From assembly GCF_003008515.1 (NCBI RefSeq), contig NZ_CP027668.1, forward strand, positions 3,761,001 to 3,825,000: a DNA stretch of 64,000 bases. The letters are read 5' to 3'. The notes beneath the pieces were generated by a model. It worked only from the letters and a program-made list of their open reading frames with translations, searched no databases and was not told the origin of the DNA. Shown here one piece after another: positions 27,411 to 35,746 of the stretch (the first letter of the stretch is position 1; every line of letters starts with the position of its first letter). A program made the position numbers and the translations under genes. The DNA comes from Phreatobacter cathodiphilus (GTDB taxonomy: Bacteria > Pseudomonadota > Alphaproteobacteria > Rhizobiales > Phreatobacteraceae).

Positions 27411-30400
27411 TCGCCCTCTCCCGTCCCGGTGGACCATTCCTTGACGCGGGCGAGATGGGCGTAGTCGTTCGACCGTCCGCCGACATATTGCGGCATGGCC
27501 CAGGAGAGATAGCCGCGCCGCTCGTCCTCATAGGCGGCGACGAGCTGTTTCAGCCCGGCCAGGGTCTCGGCCACGAGGCCCTCCACGTCGCCGCCCGTGA
27601 CCTTGACGGGAGAGAACTCGCCGGCCGGGTCGCGGCCGCCGAGCTTGGCATAGACCAGGGCGGAGACGATGAGGTCGGGGTGCAGCTCGGCGAACCCGCC
27701 GGCCTTCAGCACGGCCGCTTCCAGCGCCAGCTGCGGTGCCAGGCCGGCATTGACCTGCGGATTGCTCGGCACGCTGCCGGTCTTGTAGTCGACGATCTCG
27801 GCCCGTCCGTCCTCCGTCACGTCGATGCGGTCCGCCTTGGTCGTCAGCCGGAACACCCGGCCCGCCGGCGTCTCGAAGTCGAGGTGGCCGGATCGCTCCG
27901 CATGGGCGGCGGCGAAGAGCTTGCGCCGGTCGGCGTCGGCACCGGCGAACCAGGCGGCGATGCGCAGGTAGCGCGGCCACCACACGGCCCTCACCGAGGG
28001 ATCGTCCCAATAGGGCCGGAAGGCGTCGCGGCCGAGGGCGACGAGGCGGGCGACGGGATCGGCCACCGGGCCTGCCGAAGCCTCGCGGGTATAGGCGTCC
28101 AGCGCGCCGTGGATGACGATGCCGCGCTCCACCGCGCCGGGCACCTGGTCCAGCGCCTCCAGCGCCCTGAGCTTCAGCACGTGGCGGGCATAGACGGCAT
28201 AGGGGTCGCGCTGCAGCGTCTCGATCTCGGTGACCGAAAGCCGCGTCGGCCGGAGCGCCAGGGGCGGCGCCGGGTTCGGCCGCGCGATCGGCCGCGGCCG
28301 CTCCACCGCGTCGAGCGCCTGCGCGAGCGCGAGGACCTCGTCGCCGCGGGCGCGAAGCCCCGTCCAGACTTCTTCCCCGAGCACCACGGCGAGACGCTGC
28401 ATCCAGCGCGAGGGCACGGTCGGCACCCCGCCCGCCTTGGTCGCCCGCGTCAGCACCACCTGCCGCTGGCCGAGGAGCTGGCAGAAGTCGTGGGCGGCGA
28501 GGCCGACCCGGCGCTCCGGCGGATCGATGCCGAAACTCGCCCGCATCGCCCGGTTGAGCCAGGGATCGAGCCGCGTCTGGCCCGGCCACGAGCCCTCCAC
28601 CAGGCCGGCCAGCACGACGCAGTCGACGTGGAGGAGGCGGGCCTCGACGAGGCCGAGGATGCGGATCCGCGCCCCCGGATTGGCCGGTAGGCGGATGGTC
28701 TCGGTCTGCATCAGCGCGTCGAGGGCGGCGGGATAGTCGTCGCGCGTCAGGGCGAAACCGGCCGCGGGCGGCGAGGCCGCGAGATCGTCGAGCAGGGCGA
28801 GAACGGCCTCGGCGCCGACCGCCGCATCGTCGAGGACGAGGCGCCGCATCACGTCCCGATGTGCTTCGGCGAAGGCGGCGATGGGCGCCCGGCGGTCGAG
28901 GCCGGCCAGCGGCTCCAGCGCCGCGATGGTGCGGTCGAGCAGCTCCCGCCCCGCGGCGAGGCCTTCCGCGGTGACCCGGCTCGCCGCGTCCTCGGGCCGG
29001 GGCCGTCCGTTCGGCAGGGCCTCGTCGAGCAGCCGGGCGAAGCCGGAGAGCCCGCCGGTCGGCCTCAGGCCCCGGAGCGCCCTGAGCTCAATCGCGGCGA
29101 TGGCCGCGTCGCGCCCCGCGGGGTCGTCGCAGGCGAGCGCCGGATGGGCGAGGAGCGCCAGGAGGTCGGGCGGCGCGGGCTCGCCGAGGGCGAGCGCCGC
29201 CGAGAGCCGCGCCACCGTCGCCGCCGGGGTGCCGGAGAGCGGCTGGCCGCCGGAATCGTCCACCGCCACGTTCCAGCGGGCGAGTTCGGCGACCACGCGC
29301 CTGGCCAGCGCCCGGTCCGGCGTCACCAGGGCGGCGTCGCGGGTGGGATTTTCCGCCAACTCGCGCAACACCACGGCGATGGCGAGCGCCTCCTCGCGCT
29401 CGTTGGCCGCCTCGATCACGTTCAGCCCCGCCAGCGCCTCCTCGGCGACGGCGGGCCGGGCCTGCGCCCACAGGTCCGTGGTCGCCGCCGGTCGCATGGC
29501 GGCGGAGACCAGCGCCTCCCGGCCGAAGGCGGCGGGCGGCGCCAGCGCCTCCACCGCCTCGCGGTCGATGCCGACATGGGCGACGAGGCGCTTCAGACCG
29601 AATTGCGGGTGGGCGTGGCCGGCCGCGCCCGGCGTGCCGCCGATCGCCTCCCACGAGGCCCTGTCGAGGTCGGTGTCGAGGCCGGGCAGGACCAGGGCCC
29701 CGCGCGGATGCTGCGCCACCATGCGCAGGAGGTCGCGCGTCGCCGGGATCGAGCCCGTCGAGCCCGCCGCCACCAGCGGGCCGGGCGTCGCGGCGAGGCG
29801 GATCGTCTCGGCGGCGATGATCCGGTCGCGGCGGATCGCCGGCTCCTCCTGGCCGAGTGCGGCGAGGTGGGCCGGCCAGTGGTCGCGGGCGATGGCGAGG
29901 AAGGCGCGCGTGATCTGCCAGAACTCGTCGAGCCCGGCATCGACGATGCCGTCGAGGTTTGACCAGGGCACCCGCTCGGTCGCTACCTGGTCCATCAGCC
30001 GCATCAGGTCGGCGGCGAGCGACAGGGCGTCGGACGTGGCGGTGGAGACGATCAGCGGGTCGTCGCCCTTGAGCCGCATCACCGCCCGGTCGACGCTCTC
30101 CGCCCAACGCCTGACGAGCGTCGCCAGCGTCAGTCGCCGGTCGAGCCCGGGCATGGCCGGGCCGATGGCGGCGAGGCCGAGGACGTCGAGCGGCATCGGG
30201 TCGGCGAAGGCCCATTCGTCCTCGTCGACGTCGCCGATGGGCGTGATCCGCGGCAGCAGCACCGCGCCGCCGGGCGTCAGCTCTGCGAAGATGTCGCGCA
30301 TGGTCCGGCAGGCGCGCCGGTTCGGCAGGAGAACGGTGCCGGCCGCGAGCGACAGGGGATCGGCGGGGTCCGGCCAGCCGGGCACGACCCGGCCGGCCAG

Positions 30401-30472
30401 GATCGCCTCCGCCAGCGTCCGCAGATGCGGACGCGAGGCGGGAATCGTCAGCACGCGCGGATGAATCGCCAT
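27407..30472 (-). CDS. addB: Double-strand break repair protein AddB
   Basis: AddB is the partner of AddA, carrying the second RecB-like nuclease and the Chi-recognition scaffold. The 1021-aa alphaproteobacterial form has a degenerate helicase region (LLPNRRACRTMRDIF, SVTEIETLQRDPYAVYARHVL) and a C-terminal nuclease with AEIVDYKTGSVPSNPQ plus the downstream QLALEAAVLKAGG helix. The start MAIHPRVLTIPASRPHLR at 30470-30472 fits the family; the open frame farther upstream is Cys/Trp-rich and non-conserved. The overlap with addA indicates coupled translation. Confidence 0.93.
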   Translation of the reverse strand: MAIHPRVLTIPASRPHLRTLAEAILAGRVVPGWPDPADPLSLAAGTVLLPNRRACRTMRDIFAELTPGGAVLLPRITPIGDVDEDEWAFADPMPLDVLGLAAIGPAMPGLDRRLTLATLVRRWAESVDRAVMRLKGDDPLIVSTATSDALSLAADLMRLMDQVATERVPWSNLDGIVDAGLDEFWQITRAFLAIARDHWPAHLAALGQEEPAIRRDRIIAAETIRLAATPGPLVAAGSTGSIPATRDLLRMVAQHPRGALVLPGLDTDLDRASWEAIGGTPGAAGHAHPQFGLKRLVAHVGIDREAVEALAPPAAFGREALVSAAMRPAATTDLWAQARPAVAEEALAGLNVIEAANEREEALAIAVVLRELAENPTRDAALVTPDRALARRVVAELARWNVAVDDSGGQPLSGTPAATVARLSAALALGEPAPPDLLALLAHPALACDDPAGRDAAIAAIELRALRGLRPTGGLSGFARLLDEALPNGRPRPEDAASRVTAEGLAAGRELLDRTIAALEPLAGLDRRAPIAAFAEAHRDVMRRLVLDDAAVGAEAVLALLDDLAASPPAAGFALTRDDYPAALDALMQTETIRLPANPGARIRILGLVEARLLHVDCVVLAGLVEGSWPGQTRLDPWLNRAMRASFGIDPPERRVGLAAHDFCQLLGQRQVVLTRATKAGGVPTVPSRWMQRLAVVLGEEVWTGLRARGDEVLALAQALDAVERPRPIARPNPAPPLALRPTRLSVTEIETLQRDPYAVYARHVLKLRALEALDQVPGAVERGIVIHGALDAYTREASAGPVADPVARLVALGRDAFRPYWDDPSVRAVWWPRYLRIAAWFAGADADRRKLFAAAHAERSGHLDFETPAGRVFRLTTKADRIDVTEDGRAEIVDYKTGSVPSNPQVNAGLAPQLALEAAVLKAGGFAELHPDLIVSALVYAKLGGRDPAGEFSPVKVTGGDVEGLVAETLAGLKQLVAAYEDERRGYLSWAMPQYVGGRSNDYAHLARVKEWSTGTGEGE

Positions 30473-30616
30473 GTCGCAGTGGTGCCCCGCCGCGCCGGTC
30501 CCGGCAAGGTTGCCCTGCCCAGAAACATGGCACTGCTGCCATTTGTATGGGTGTTGATACCACGGTTCCTGCCCAGGGCCTGACCAACCGCAGCGCACAA
30601 CTTCATCTCGACAGAT

Positions 30617-30629
30617 GTTGCACTGCAAC
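30617..30629. promoter_or_regulatory. Palindromic operator candidate upstream of ABC binding-protein gene
   Basis: GTTGCACTGCAAC is a perfect 6-bp-arm palindrome around a single central base, 36 bp upstream of the start at 30666. A second perfect palindrome, ATGGCA-N4-TGCCAT, lies at 30527-30542 in the same 193-bp gap. Either could bind a repressor or activator for the binding-protein gene or for divergent addBA. No regulator gene is adjacent. Confidence 0.35.
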
Positions 30630-30665
30630 TAGCCTCTGCGGGTCCTTCAGCCCCGGAGAGTGTCC

Positions 30666-32282
30666 ATGAGCCTCGATCGTCTCGACCGCCGCGACCTGAT
30701 GAAGGGTCTCGCCGCCGCCTCGGGCCTGGCCCTGCTCCCGGCCGGTGCCGCCCAGGCCCAGGAGAAGGTGATCCGCTACGGGATTTCCATGGCCGACATT
30801 CCGCAGACGACCGGCCAGCCGGACCGCGGCGCCGGCGGCTACCAGTTCACCGGCCATACGCTCTACGACCCGCTCGTCGCCTGGGAGATGAACGTCGCCG
30901 ACCGGCCCGGCAAGCTCGCGCCGGGCCTCGCCACCAGCTGGGCGACCGATCCCGCCGACAAGACCAAGTGGGTCTTCAGGCTGCGCGACGGCGTCAAGTT
31001 CCACGACGGATCGGCCTTCGATGCCGACGCGGTGGTGTGGAACCTCGAGAAGGTCCTCAACCCGCAGGCGCCGCATTTCGACCAGCGCCAGTCCTCGCAG
31101 GTGCGGGCCCGCCTTCCCTCCGTTGCGAGCTGGCGCAAGGTCGACGCCATGGCGGTGGAGATCACCACCAAGACGGTCGATTCCTTCTTCCCCTACCAGA
31201 TGCTCTGGTTCCTGATCTCCAGCCCCGCCCAGTTCGAGAAGGTCGGCCGCGACTGGCAAAAATTCGCCCTCCAGCCCTCGGGCACCGGCCCCTTCCGCCT
31301 CGGCCGCCTGCAGCCGCGCGAATTCGCCGAACTGGTGCGCAATCCCGACTACTGGGACAAGACCCGGCTCGCCAAGGCGGACCGCATCATCCTGTCCTGC
31401 CTGCCCGAGACCATCACCCGCACCAACGCCCTGCTCGCCGGAACGGTGGACTTCATCGAATCGCCCGCCCCGGACGTCATGCCGCGGCTGAAGCAGGCGG
31501 GCTTCCGCCTCATCGACAACGTCACCCCGCATGTGTGGAACTACCACCTCTCGACCCTGCCGGGCTCGCCCTGGACGGATGTCCGCACCCGCAAGGCGGC
31601 GAACCTCGCCATCGACCGCGCTTCGGTGGTGGAGCTCATGGGCGGCCTGGCCAAGCCCGCCTACGGCCAGGTCGACCGGTCGAACCCCTGGTTCGGCAAG
31701 CCGATCTTCGAGATCAAGTACGACGTCGACGGCGCCCGCAAGCTGATGCGCGAGGCCGGCTATTCCGCGTCCAACCCGTTGAAGACGCAGTTCATCATCG
31801 CCTCCTCCGGTTCGGGCCAGATGCTGTCGCTGCCGATCAACGAGCTCTGCCAGCAGATGTTCAAGGAGGCCTTCATCGAGATCGACTTCAAGGTCGTCGA
31901 GCTCGAGCCGCTCTATCAGGCCTGGCGCCAGGGCGCGGCGCACGAATCGCTGCGCGGCATCACCGCCAACAACGTCGCCTATCTCACCTCGGACCCGCTC
32001 TACGCCTTCATCCGCTTCTTCCATTCGGGCCAGGTCGCCCCGGTGGGCGTCAACTGGGGGCACTACAAGAACGCCGAGGTCGACCGGCTGATCGACCAGG
32101 CCCTCGCCACCACGGCGGAAGCCGAACAGAACGCCCTGATGGCGAGGGTCCACGAGAAGGTGGTGGACGATGCCCTGCTGGTCTGGGTCGTGCACGACAC
32201 CAACCCGCACGTCGCCACGCCGAAGGTCTCAAGCTACGTCCAGGCCCAGCACTGGTTCCAGGACCTGACGACGCTGGGGTGA
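30666..32282 (+). CDS. ABC transporter substrate-binding protein, family 5 (peptide/nickel type)
   Basis: This 538-aa periplasmic receptor belongs to the SBP_bac_5 family, which usually serves dipeptide, oligopeptide, nickel or glutathione importers. It has a Tat-like signal (RRDLMKGLAAASGLALLPAG, cleavage after AQA), followed by GLATSWATDP, WVFRLRDGVKFHDGSAFDADAVVWN and TGPFRLG, the family hallmarks. No permease or ATPase genes are adjacent, so it is an orphan receptor here. The ATG at 30666 follows GGAGAG; an upstream GTG adds two residues. A palindromic operator candidate precedes it. Confidence 0.85.
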   Translation: MSLDRLDRRDLMKGLAAASGLALLPAGAAQAQEKVIRYGISMADIPQTTGQPDRGAGGYQFTGHTLYDPLVAWEMNVADRPGKLAPGLATSWATDPADKTKWVFRLRDGVKFHDGSAFDADAVVWNLEKVLNPQAPHFDQRQSSQVRARLPSVASWRKVDAMAVEITTKTVDSFFPYQMLWFLISSPAQFEKVGRDWQKFALQPSGTGPFRLGRLQPREFAELVRNPDYWDKTRLAKADRIILSCLPETITRTNALLAGTVDFIESPAPDVMPRLKQAGFRLIDNVTPHVWNYHLSTLPGSPWTDVRTRKAANLAIDRASVVELMGGLAKPAYGQVDRSNPWFGKPIFEIKYDVDGARKLMREAGYSASNPLKTQFIIASSGSGQMLSLPINELCQQMFKEAFIEIDFKVVELEPLYQAWRQGAAHESLRGITANNVAYLTSDPLYAFIRFFHSGQVAPVGVNWGHYKNAEVDRLIDQALATTAEAEQNALMARVHEKVVDDALLVWVVHDTNPHVATPKVSSYVQAQHWFQDLTTLG

Positions 32283-32348
32283 GGCGCGGTCGGACCCGAC
32301 GGCGCCGACCGTCACCCCCTGCGGGGCCGAAGGCGCGCGTTGGTCATC

Positions 32349-32438
32349 GTCATGGCCGGGCTTGGCCCGGCCATCCACGACTTGAGCACTACGGTTTGAA
32401 GCGAATGCGTGGATGCCCGGGCCAAGCCCGGCCATGAC
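32349..32438. repeat. 31-bp inverted repeat (palindromic intergenic element) between convergent genes
   Basis: Arms 32349-32379 and 32408-32438 are reverse complements with a single mismatch, separated by 28 bp. The arms contain the ATGGCCGGGCTTGGCCCGGCCAT core, itself palindromic, so several folds are possible. It lies in the 217-bp gap between the converging binding-protein and reductase genes, where it could act as a bidirectional transcript end. The remaining gap shows no coding signal. Confidence 0.85.
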
Positions 32439-32499
32439 GGGTTGAGGTTCAGGAGGCAACGAACGGCCTTGGCGCGCCTCCTTGTGCCCGCGAGGACCC

Positions 32500-33411
32500 T
32501 CACGCAGGCGGGGTGTAGCCCTTCGGCAGGCGGGCGCGCTCGATCTGCGAGAGGTCGCAGGCGACGTCGACCATGGCGGAGAAATCGTTCTGCCCGTAGC
32601 CCCGGGCCCGCGCCTGGGAGAAGGCCTCCCTTGCCGCCGCCGCCACCGGAACCGGCACGCGGGCGGCGTTGGCCGCCTGGACGATGAGGGTCAGGTCCTT
32701 GTGGGCGAGGTCGATGGAGAAGCCCGGCTCGGTGTCGCCCGCCAGCACCTTGTTCGGCCAGTTGACCTTGAGCTGCCCGTTGGTCGCCGTCGTGCCGTAG
32801 AGCACGTCCAGCGTCTTCACGAGGTCGAGGCCGAAGCGCTGCGACAGGGCCAGCGCCTCCGCATTGAGCTGGCAGAGGATGATGGCGAGGTAGTTGTTGA
32901 CGAGCTTCATCCGCGTGCCGGCGCCGGGGCCGCCGGAATGGTGGATCGTCGTGCCCATGGCGTTGAGGAGCGGCAGCACGCGCTGGAAGTCCGCGTCTTC
33001 GGCGCCGACCATGAACAGGCTCTGGCCACGGTCGGCGTGCCAGGCGAGGCGGCCGATGGGCGCATCCACGGCGGTCATGCCGCGCCGCCGGGCCTCCTCG
33101 TGCAGCCGGTCGGTGGTGTCGGGATCGATGGTGGAGAGGTCGAGGACGAGCGTGCCGGGCTTGGCGTGATCGAGCACGCCGCCGGGCGCCAGGATTACCT
33201 CGCCCACCTCCTTGCCGGTGGGCAGCACGGTGACGACGATGTCGCAGGCGGCGGCGATCTCGGCCGGCGTGCCGCGCTTGGCGCCGAGCGCTTCGAGCGC
33301 GGCCATCGGCGCCTCGACGACGTCGTGGACCATGAGCGAAAAGCCCTTGGTCTGCAGGTTCGAGGCCATGCCCCGCCCCATCTTGCCCAGTCCGATGAAT
33401 CCGATGGTCAT
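32500..33411 (-). CDS. Beta-hydroxyacid dehydrogenase, sulfolactaldehyde-reductase-like
   Basis: This 303-aa NAD(P)-dependent enzyme of the 3-hydroxyisobutyrate dehydrogenase family has the Rossmann loop IGFIGLGKMGRGMA, VDAPIGRLAWHA, the catalytic-lysine segment GPGAGTRMKLVNNY and WPNKVLAGDTEPGFSIDLAHKDL. The last two segments resemble E. coli YihU, the sulfolactaldehyde reductase, more than generic family members. It faces a sulfopyruvate-decarboxylase-like pair across an 87-bp divergent gap, which suggests a C3-sulfonate or related hydroxyacid pathway. Ribosome site GGGAGGA supports the ATG at 33409-33411. Substrate is not proven. Confidence 0.75.
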   Translation of the reverse strand: MTIGFIGLGKMGRGMASNLQTKGFSLMVHDVVEAPMAALEALGAKRGTPAEIAAACDIVVTVLPTGKEVGEVILAPGGVLDHAKPGTLVLDLSTIDPDTTDRLHEEARRRGMTAVDAPIGRLAWHADRGQSLFMVGAEDADFQRVLPLLNAMGTTIHHSGGPGAGTRMKLVNNYLAIILCQLNAEALALSQRFGLDLVKTLDVLYGTTATNGQLKVNWPNKVLAGDTEPGFSIDLAHKDLTLIVQAANAARVPVPVAAAAREAFSQARARGYGQNDFSAMVDVACDLSQIERARLPKGYTPPA

Positions 33412-33498
33412 GCCTGTCCTCCCGATTGTCGTCTTGTGTCGCTGCGGGAGCGGCGTCATGGTCCGCCCCTCGCGAAGGACGCGGAGCCTAGCCAGCGG

Positions 33499-34047
33499 AT
33501 GAACGCCTTGCACCCTCAAGCTTTGCATGCCTCGCCCGCCGGATGGCCCGGCGACATCTTTTCGGCGCTGAAGACGGCCGGCGTCCGCCAGGTCGCCTAT
33601 GTGCCGGACGGTGGCCACGCCGAGCTCATCCGCGCCGTCCATGCGGACCCGGCGATGGTCGCCATTCCGCTGACCACGGAAGAGGAGGGCGTCGCCCTCG
33701 TCTCCGGCGCCTGGCTCGGCGGCGACCGCGCCTGCCTGCTCATGCAGTCCTCCGGCGTCGGCAACTGCATCAACATGCTCTCGCTGGTCCGCAACATGGG
33801 CGGGCCCTTCCTCACCTTCGTGACGATGCGGGGCGAATGGGGCGAGTTCAATCCGTGGCAGGTGCCCATGGGCACCGGCACGCCCGACGCCTTCCGCCTG
33901 ATGGGCGTGCACGTGCTGCGCGCCGACCGGCCCGAGGAGGTTGGCCCCGCCACCGCCGCCGGCATCCGCATGGCCTATGAGGGCGGCAGCGCCGTCGCCG
34001 TGCTCCTCGCTCAGCAGCTCATCGGCGCCAAGGTCTTCGTGAAATGA
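33499..34047 (+). CDS. Sulfopyruvate decarboxylase alpha-like (TPP-binding, PYR half)
   Basis: This 182-aa protein corresponds to the N-terminal half of a thiamine-diphosphate decarboxylase, like ComD of sulfopyruvate decarboxylase. It has the conserved glutamate region TTEEEGVALVSGAWLGG, needed to activate the cofactor, and LLMQSSGVGNCINMLSL. It overlaps the beta subunit by 4 nt (ATGA), so the two form one coupled enzyme. Related split enzymes also act on phosphonopyruvate, so the substrate is inferred from family and from the reductase next door. Confidence 0.75.
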   Translation: MNALHPQALHASPAGWPGDIFSALKTAGVRQVAYVPDGGHAELIRAVHADPAMVAIPLTTEEEGVALVSGAWLGGDRACLLMQSSGVGNCINMLSLVRNMGGPFLTFVTMRGEWGEFNPWQVPMGTGTPDAFRLMGVHVLRADRPEEVGPATAAGIRMAYEGGSAVAVLLAQQLIGAKVFVK

Positions 34048-34634
34048 GCACGCCCGTGAACCGCCTCGACCGCCGCGCCGTCGTCGCCCGCCTCTTGAAG
34101 GACCGCGGCGAGGCCATCGTCGTCACCGGCCTCGGATCGCCGACCTACGACGTCGCCGCCGCCGGCGACCACGACCGCAACGTCTATCTCTGGGGCGCCA
34201 TGGGCGGCTGTGCCGTGATGGCGCTGGGCATCGCGCTCGCCCGGCCGGACACGCCCGTCATCGCGGTGACCGGCGACGGCGAGATGCTGATGGGGATCGG
34301 CTCCTTCGCCACCATCGCCATGCAGGCGCCGAAGAACCTCACCGTCGTCGTCCTCGACAACGGCCTCTACGGCGAGACCGGCGGCCAGGCGAGCCATTCG
34401 GTGGTGGCCGACCTCGCCGCCATCGCCGGCGCCTCCGGTATCGCCGATGCCCGGGCCATCGACGCCATGGGCGATGTCGAGACGCTCGCCGGGCGGGCGA
34501 CCGCGCTCGGCAACGGCCCCTGCGTCGCCGTGGTCAGGATCGAACAGGCGGAGCTCGAGCGGGTGCTCCCGACCCGCGACGGCCACGCCATCCGCGCCCG
34601 CGTGCGCCAGTCCCTGGGGCTCTCGATCGACTGA
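34044..34634 (+). CDS. Sulfopyruvate decarboxylase beta-like (TPP-binding, PP half)
   Basis: This 196-aa protein corresponds to the C-terminal, pyrophosphate-binding half of the TPP enzyme (ComE-like). The TPP motif begins VTGDGEMLMGIG and closes with VLDNGLYGETGG, the expected GDG-x25-N spacing. LWGAMGGCAVMALGIALA precedes it, as in the family. It overlaps the alpha subunit by 4 nt and the moeB-like gene by 1 nt, so all three are probably one transcript. Confidence 0.76.
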   Translation: MSTPVNRLDRRAVVARLLKDRGEAIVVTGLGSPTYDVAAAGDHDRNVYLWGAMGGCAVMALGIALARPDTPVIAVTGDGEMLMGIGSFATIAMQAPKNLTVVVLDNGLYGETGGQASHSVVADLAAIAGASGIADARAIDAMGDVETLAGRATALGNGPCVAVVRIEQAELERVLPTRDGHAIRARVRQSLGLSID

Positions 34635-35407
34635 TGTTCTCACCCGAGGAACTCGAGCGCTACGCCCGCCACATCGTCCTGCGCGAGGTCGGCGGGCCCG
34701 GCCAGCAGAAGCTGAAGGCATCGCGGGTCCTGGTGATCGGCGCCGGCGGCCTCGGCGCGCCGCTCCTCCTCTATCTCGCCGCGGCCGGCGTCGGCACGAT
34801 CGGCATCGTCGACGACGACGGCGTGGCGCTGTCGAACCTGCAGCGGCAGGTCATCCACCGCACCGAGGACGTCGACGTCCTCAAGACCGAAAGCGCCGCC
34901 AACGCCATCCGGCGGCTCAACCCCCATGTCGAGGTCGTCTCCCACGTCACCCGCCTGACCGCGGCGAACGCCCGCGACCTCGTCCGCGGCTACGACATCG
35001 TCGCCGACGGCTCCGACAATTTCGCCACCCGCTATGCGGTCTCCGACGCCTGCTTCCACGAGGGCCGGCCGCTGGTGACGGCGGCGGTGGGCACCTTCGA
35101 CGCGACGCTCACGACACTCCGCCCGCACGAGAAGGCGGCCGACGGCACGCCGAACCCGACCTACCGCTGCCTCTTCCCCGACGCGCCGCCGCCGGGGACC
35201 GTGCCTTCCTGCCAGGAGGCCGGCATCCTCGGCGCGCTCACCGGCATCGTCGGATCCATGATGGCGCTCGAGGTCGTGCGCGAGATCGTCGGCTTCGGCG
35301 AAGGGCTCGTCGGCCGCCTGCTGATGATCGACACCCGCGCCATGCGCTTCGAGACGGTGCGCTACCGCTGGGACCCGGACAACCCGCTGAGCGGGACAGC
35401 TCGCTGA
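34634..35407 (+). CDS. moeB: MoeB/ThiF-family sulfur-carrier adenylyltransferase
   Basis: This 257-aa E1-like enzyme adenylates the C-terminal glycine of a sulfur-carrier protein such as MoaD or ThiS. It has RHIVLREVGGPGQQKL, the ATP loop VIGAGGLGAPLLLYLAAAG, DDGVALSNLQRQVIH and DGSDNF, plus PSCQEAGILGALTGIVGSMM with the catalytic-Cys region. The four zinc-binding cysteines of E. coli MoeB are missing: the first pair has only YRCLF and the C-terminal CxxC is absent. The 1-nt overlap with the decarboxylase beta gene indicates cotranscription. Confidence 0.85.
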   Translation: MFSPEELERYARHIVLREVGGPGQQKLKASRVLVIGAGGLGAPLLLYLAAAGVGTIGIVDDDGVALSNLQRQVIHRTEDVDVLKTESAANAIRRLNPHVEVVSHVTRLTAANARDLVRGYDIVADGSDNFATRYAVSDACFHEGRPLVTAAVGTFDATLTTLRPHEKAADGTPNPTYRCLFPDAPPPGTVPSCQEAGILGALTGIVGSMMALEVVREIVGFGEGLVGRLLMIDTRAMRFETVRYRWDPDNPLSGTAR

Positions 35408-35449
35408 CGCCGTGTTGATGACATCCGGCGGTTTCGCTACGCTTCTTCT

Positions 35450-35746
35450 ATGGACAAGGCCGAAATCCTCGATGTCCTGAAGCGGAATGAGGGCGAGCTC
35501 CGCCGCCGTGGCGTTCGCCACGCCGCGCTGTTCGGCTCCGCCGCCAAGGCTTCAGCCGCGCCGTCGTCCGATATCGACATCCTCCTCGACATCGACGCCA
35601 CCTTCCCCATGGACGTATTCGCCTATGCCGGCGTGGTCGGCTTCGTACGCGACCTCTTTCCCGCTCCCGTAGACGTGGCCAACCGACAGGCGTTGAAGCC
35701 ACACCTGCGTGCCGAGGTCGAGCGCGACGCGCTCTATGCCTTCTGA
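35450..35746 (+). CDS. MNT-type nucleotidyltransferase antitoxin
   Basis: This 98-aa minimal nucleotidyltransferase resembles MntA, the antitoxin that transfers AMP to the active-site tyrosine of HEPN toxins. The catalytic signature FGSAAKASAAPSSDIDILLD contains the GS loop and the D-x-D metal pair. The gene overlaps the downstream HEPN reading frame by 11 nt, the normal arrangement for this toxin-antitoxin type. The antitoxin looks intact although its toxin partner is broken. Confidence 0.85.
   Translation: MDKAEILDVLKRNEGELRRRGVRHAALFGSAAKASAAPSSDIDILLDIDATFPMDVFAYAGVVGFVRDLFPAPVDVANRQALKPHLRAEVERDALYAF

Noticed and set aside
30473-30628. N-terminal extension of AddB to 1073 residues
   Set aside because: The extra 52 residues are Cys/Trp-rich and match no AddB; the conserved start is at 30472.
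33412-33498. Riboswitch upstream of the sulfopyruvate decarboxylase pair
   Set aside because: The gap is 87 bp and no TPP-riboswitch core (CUGAGA with its second motif) was seen.
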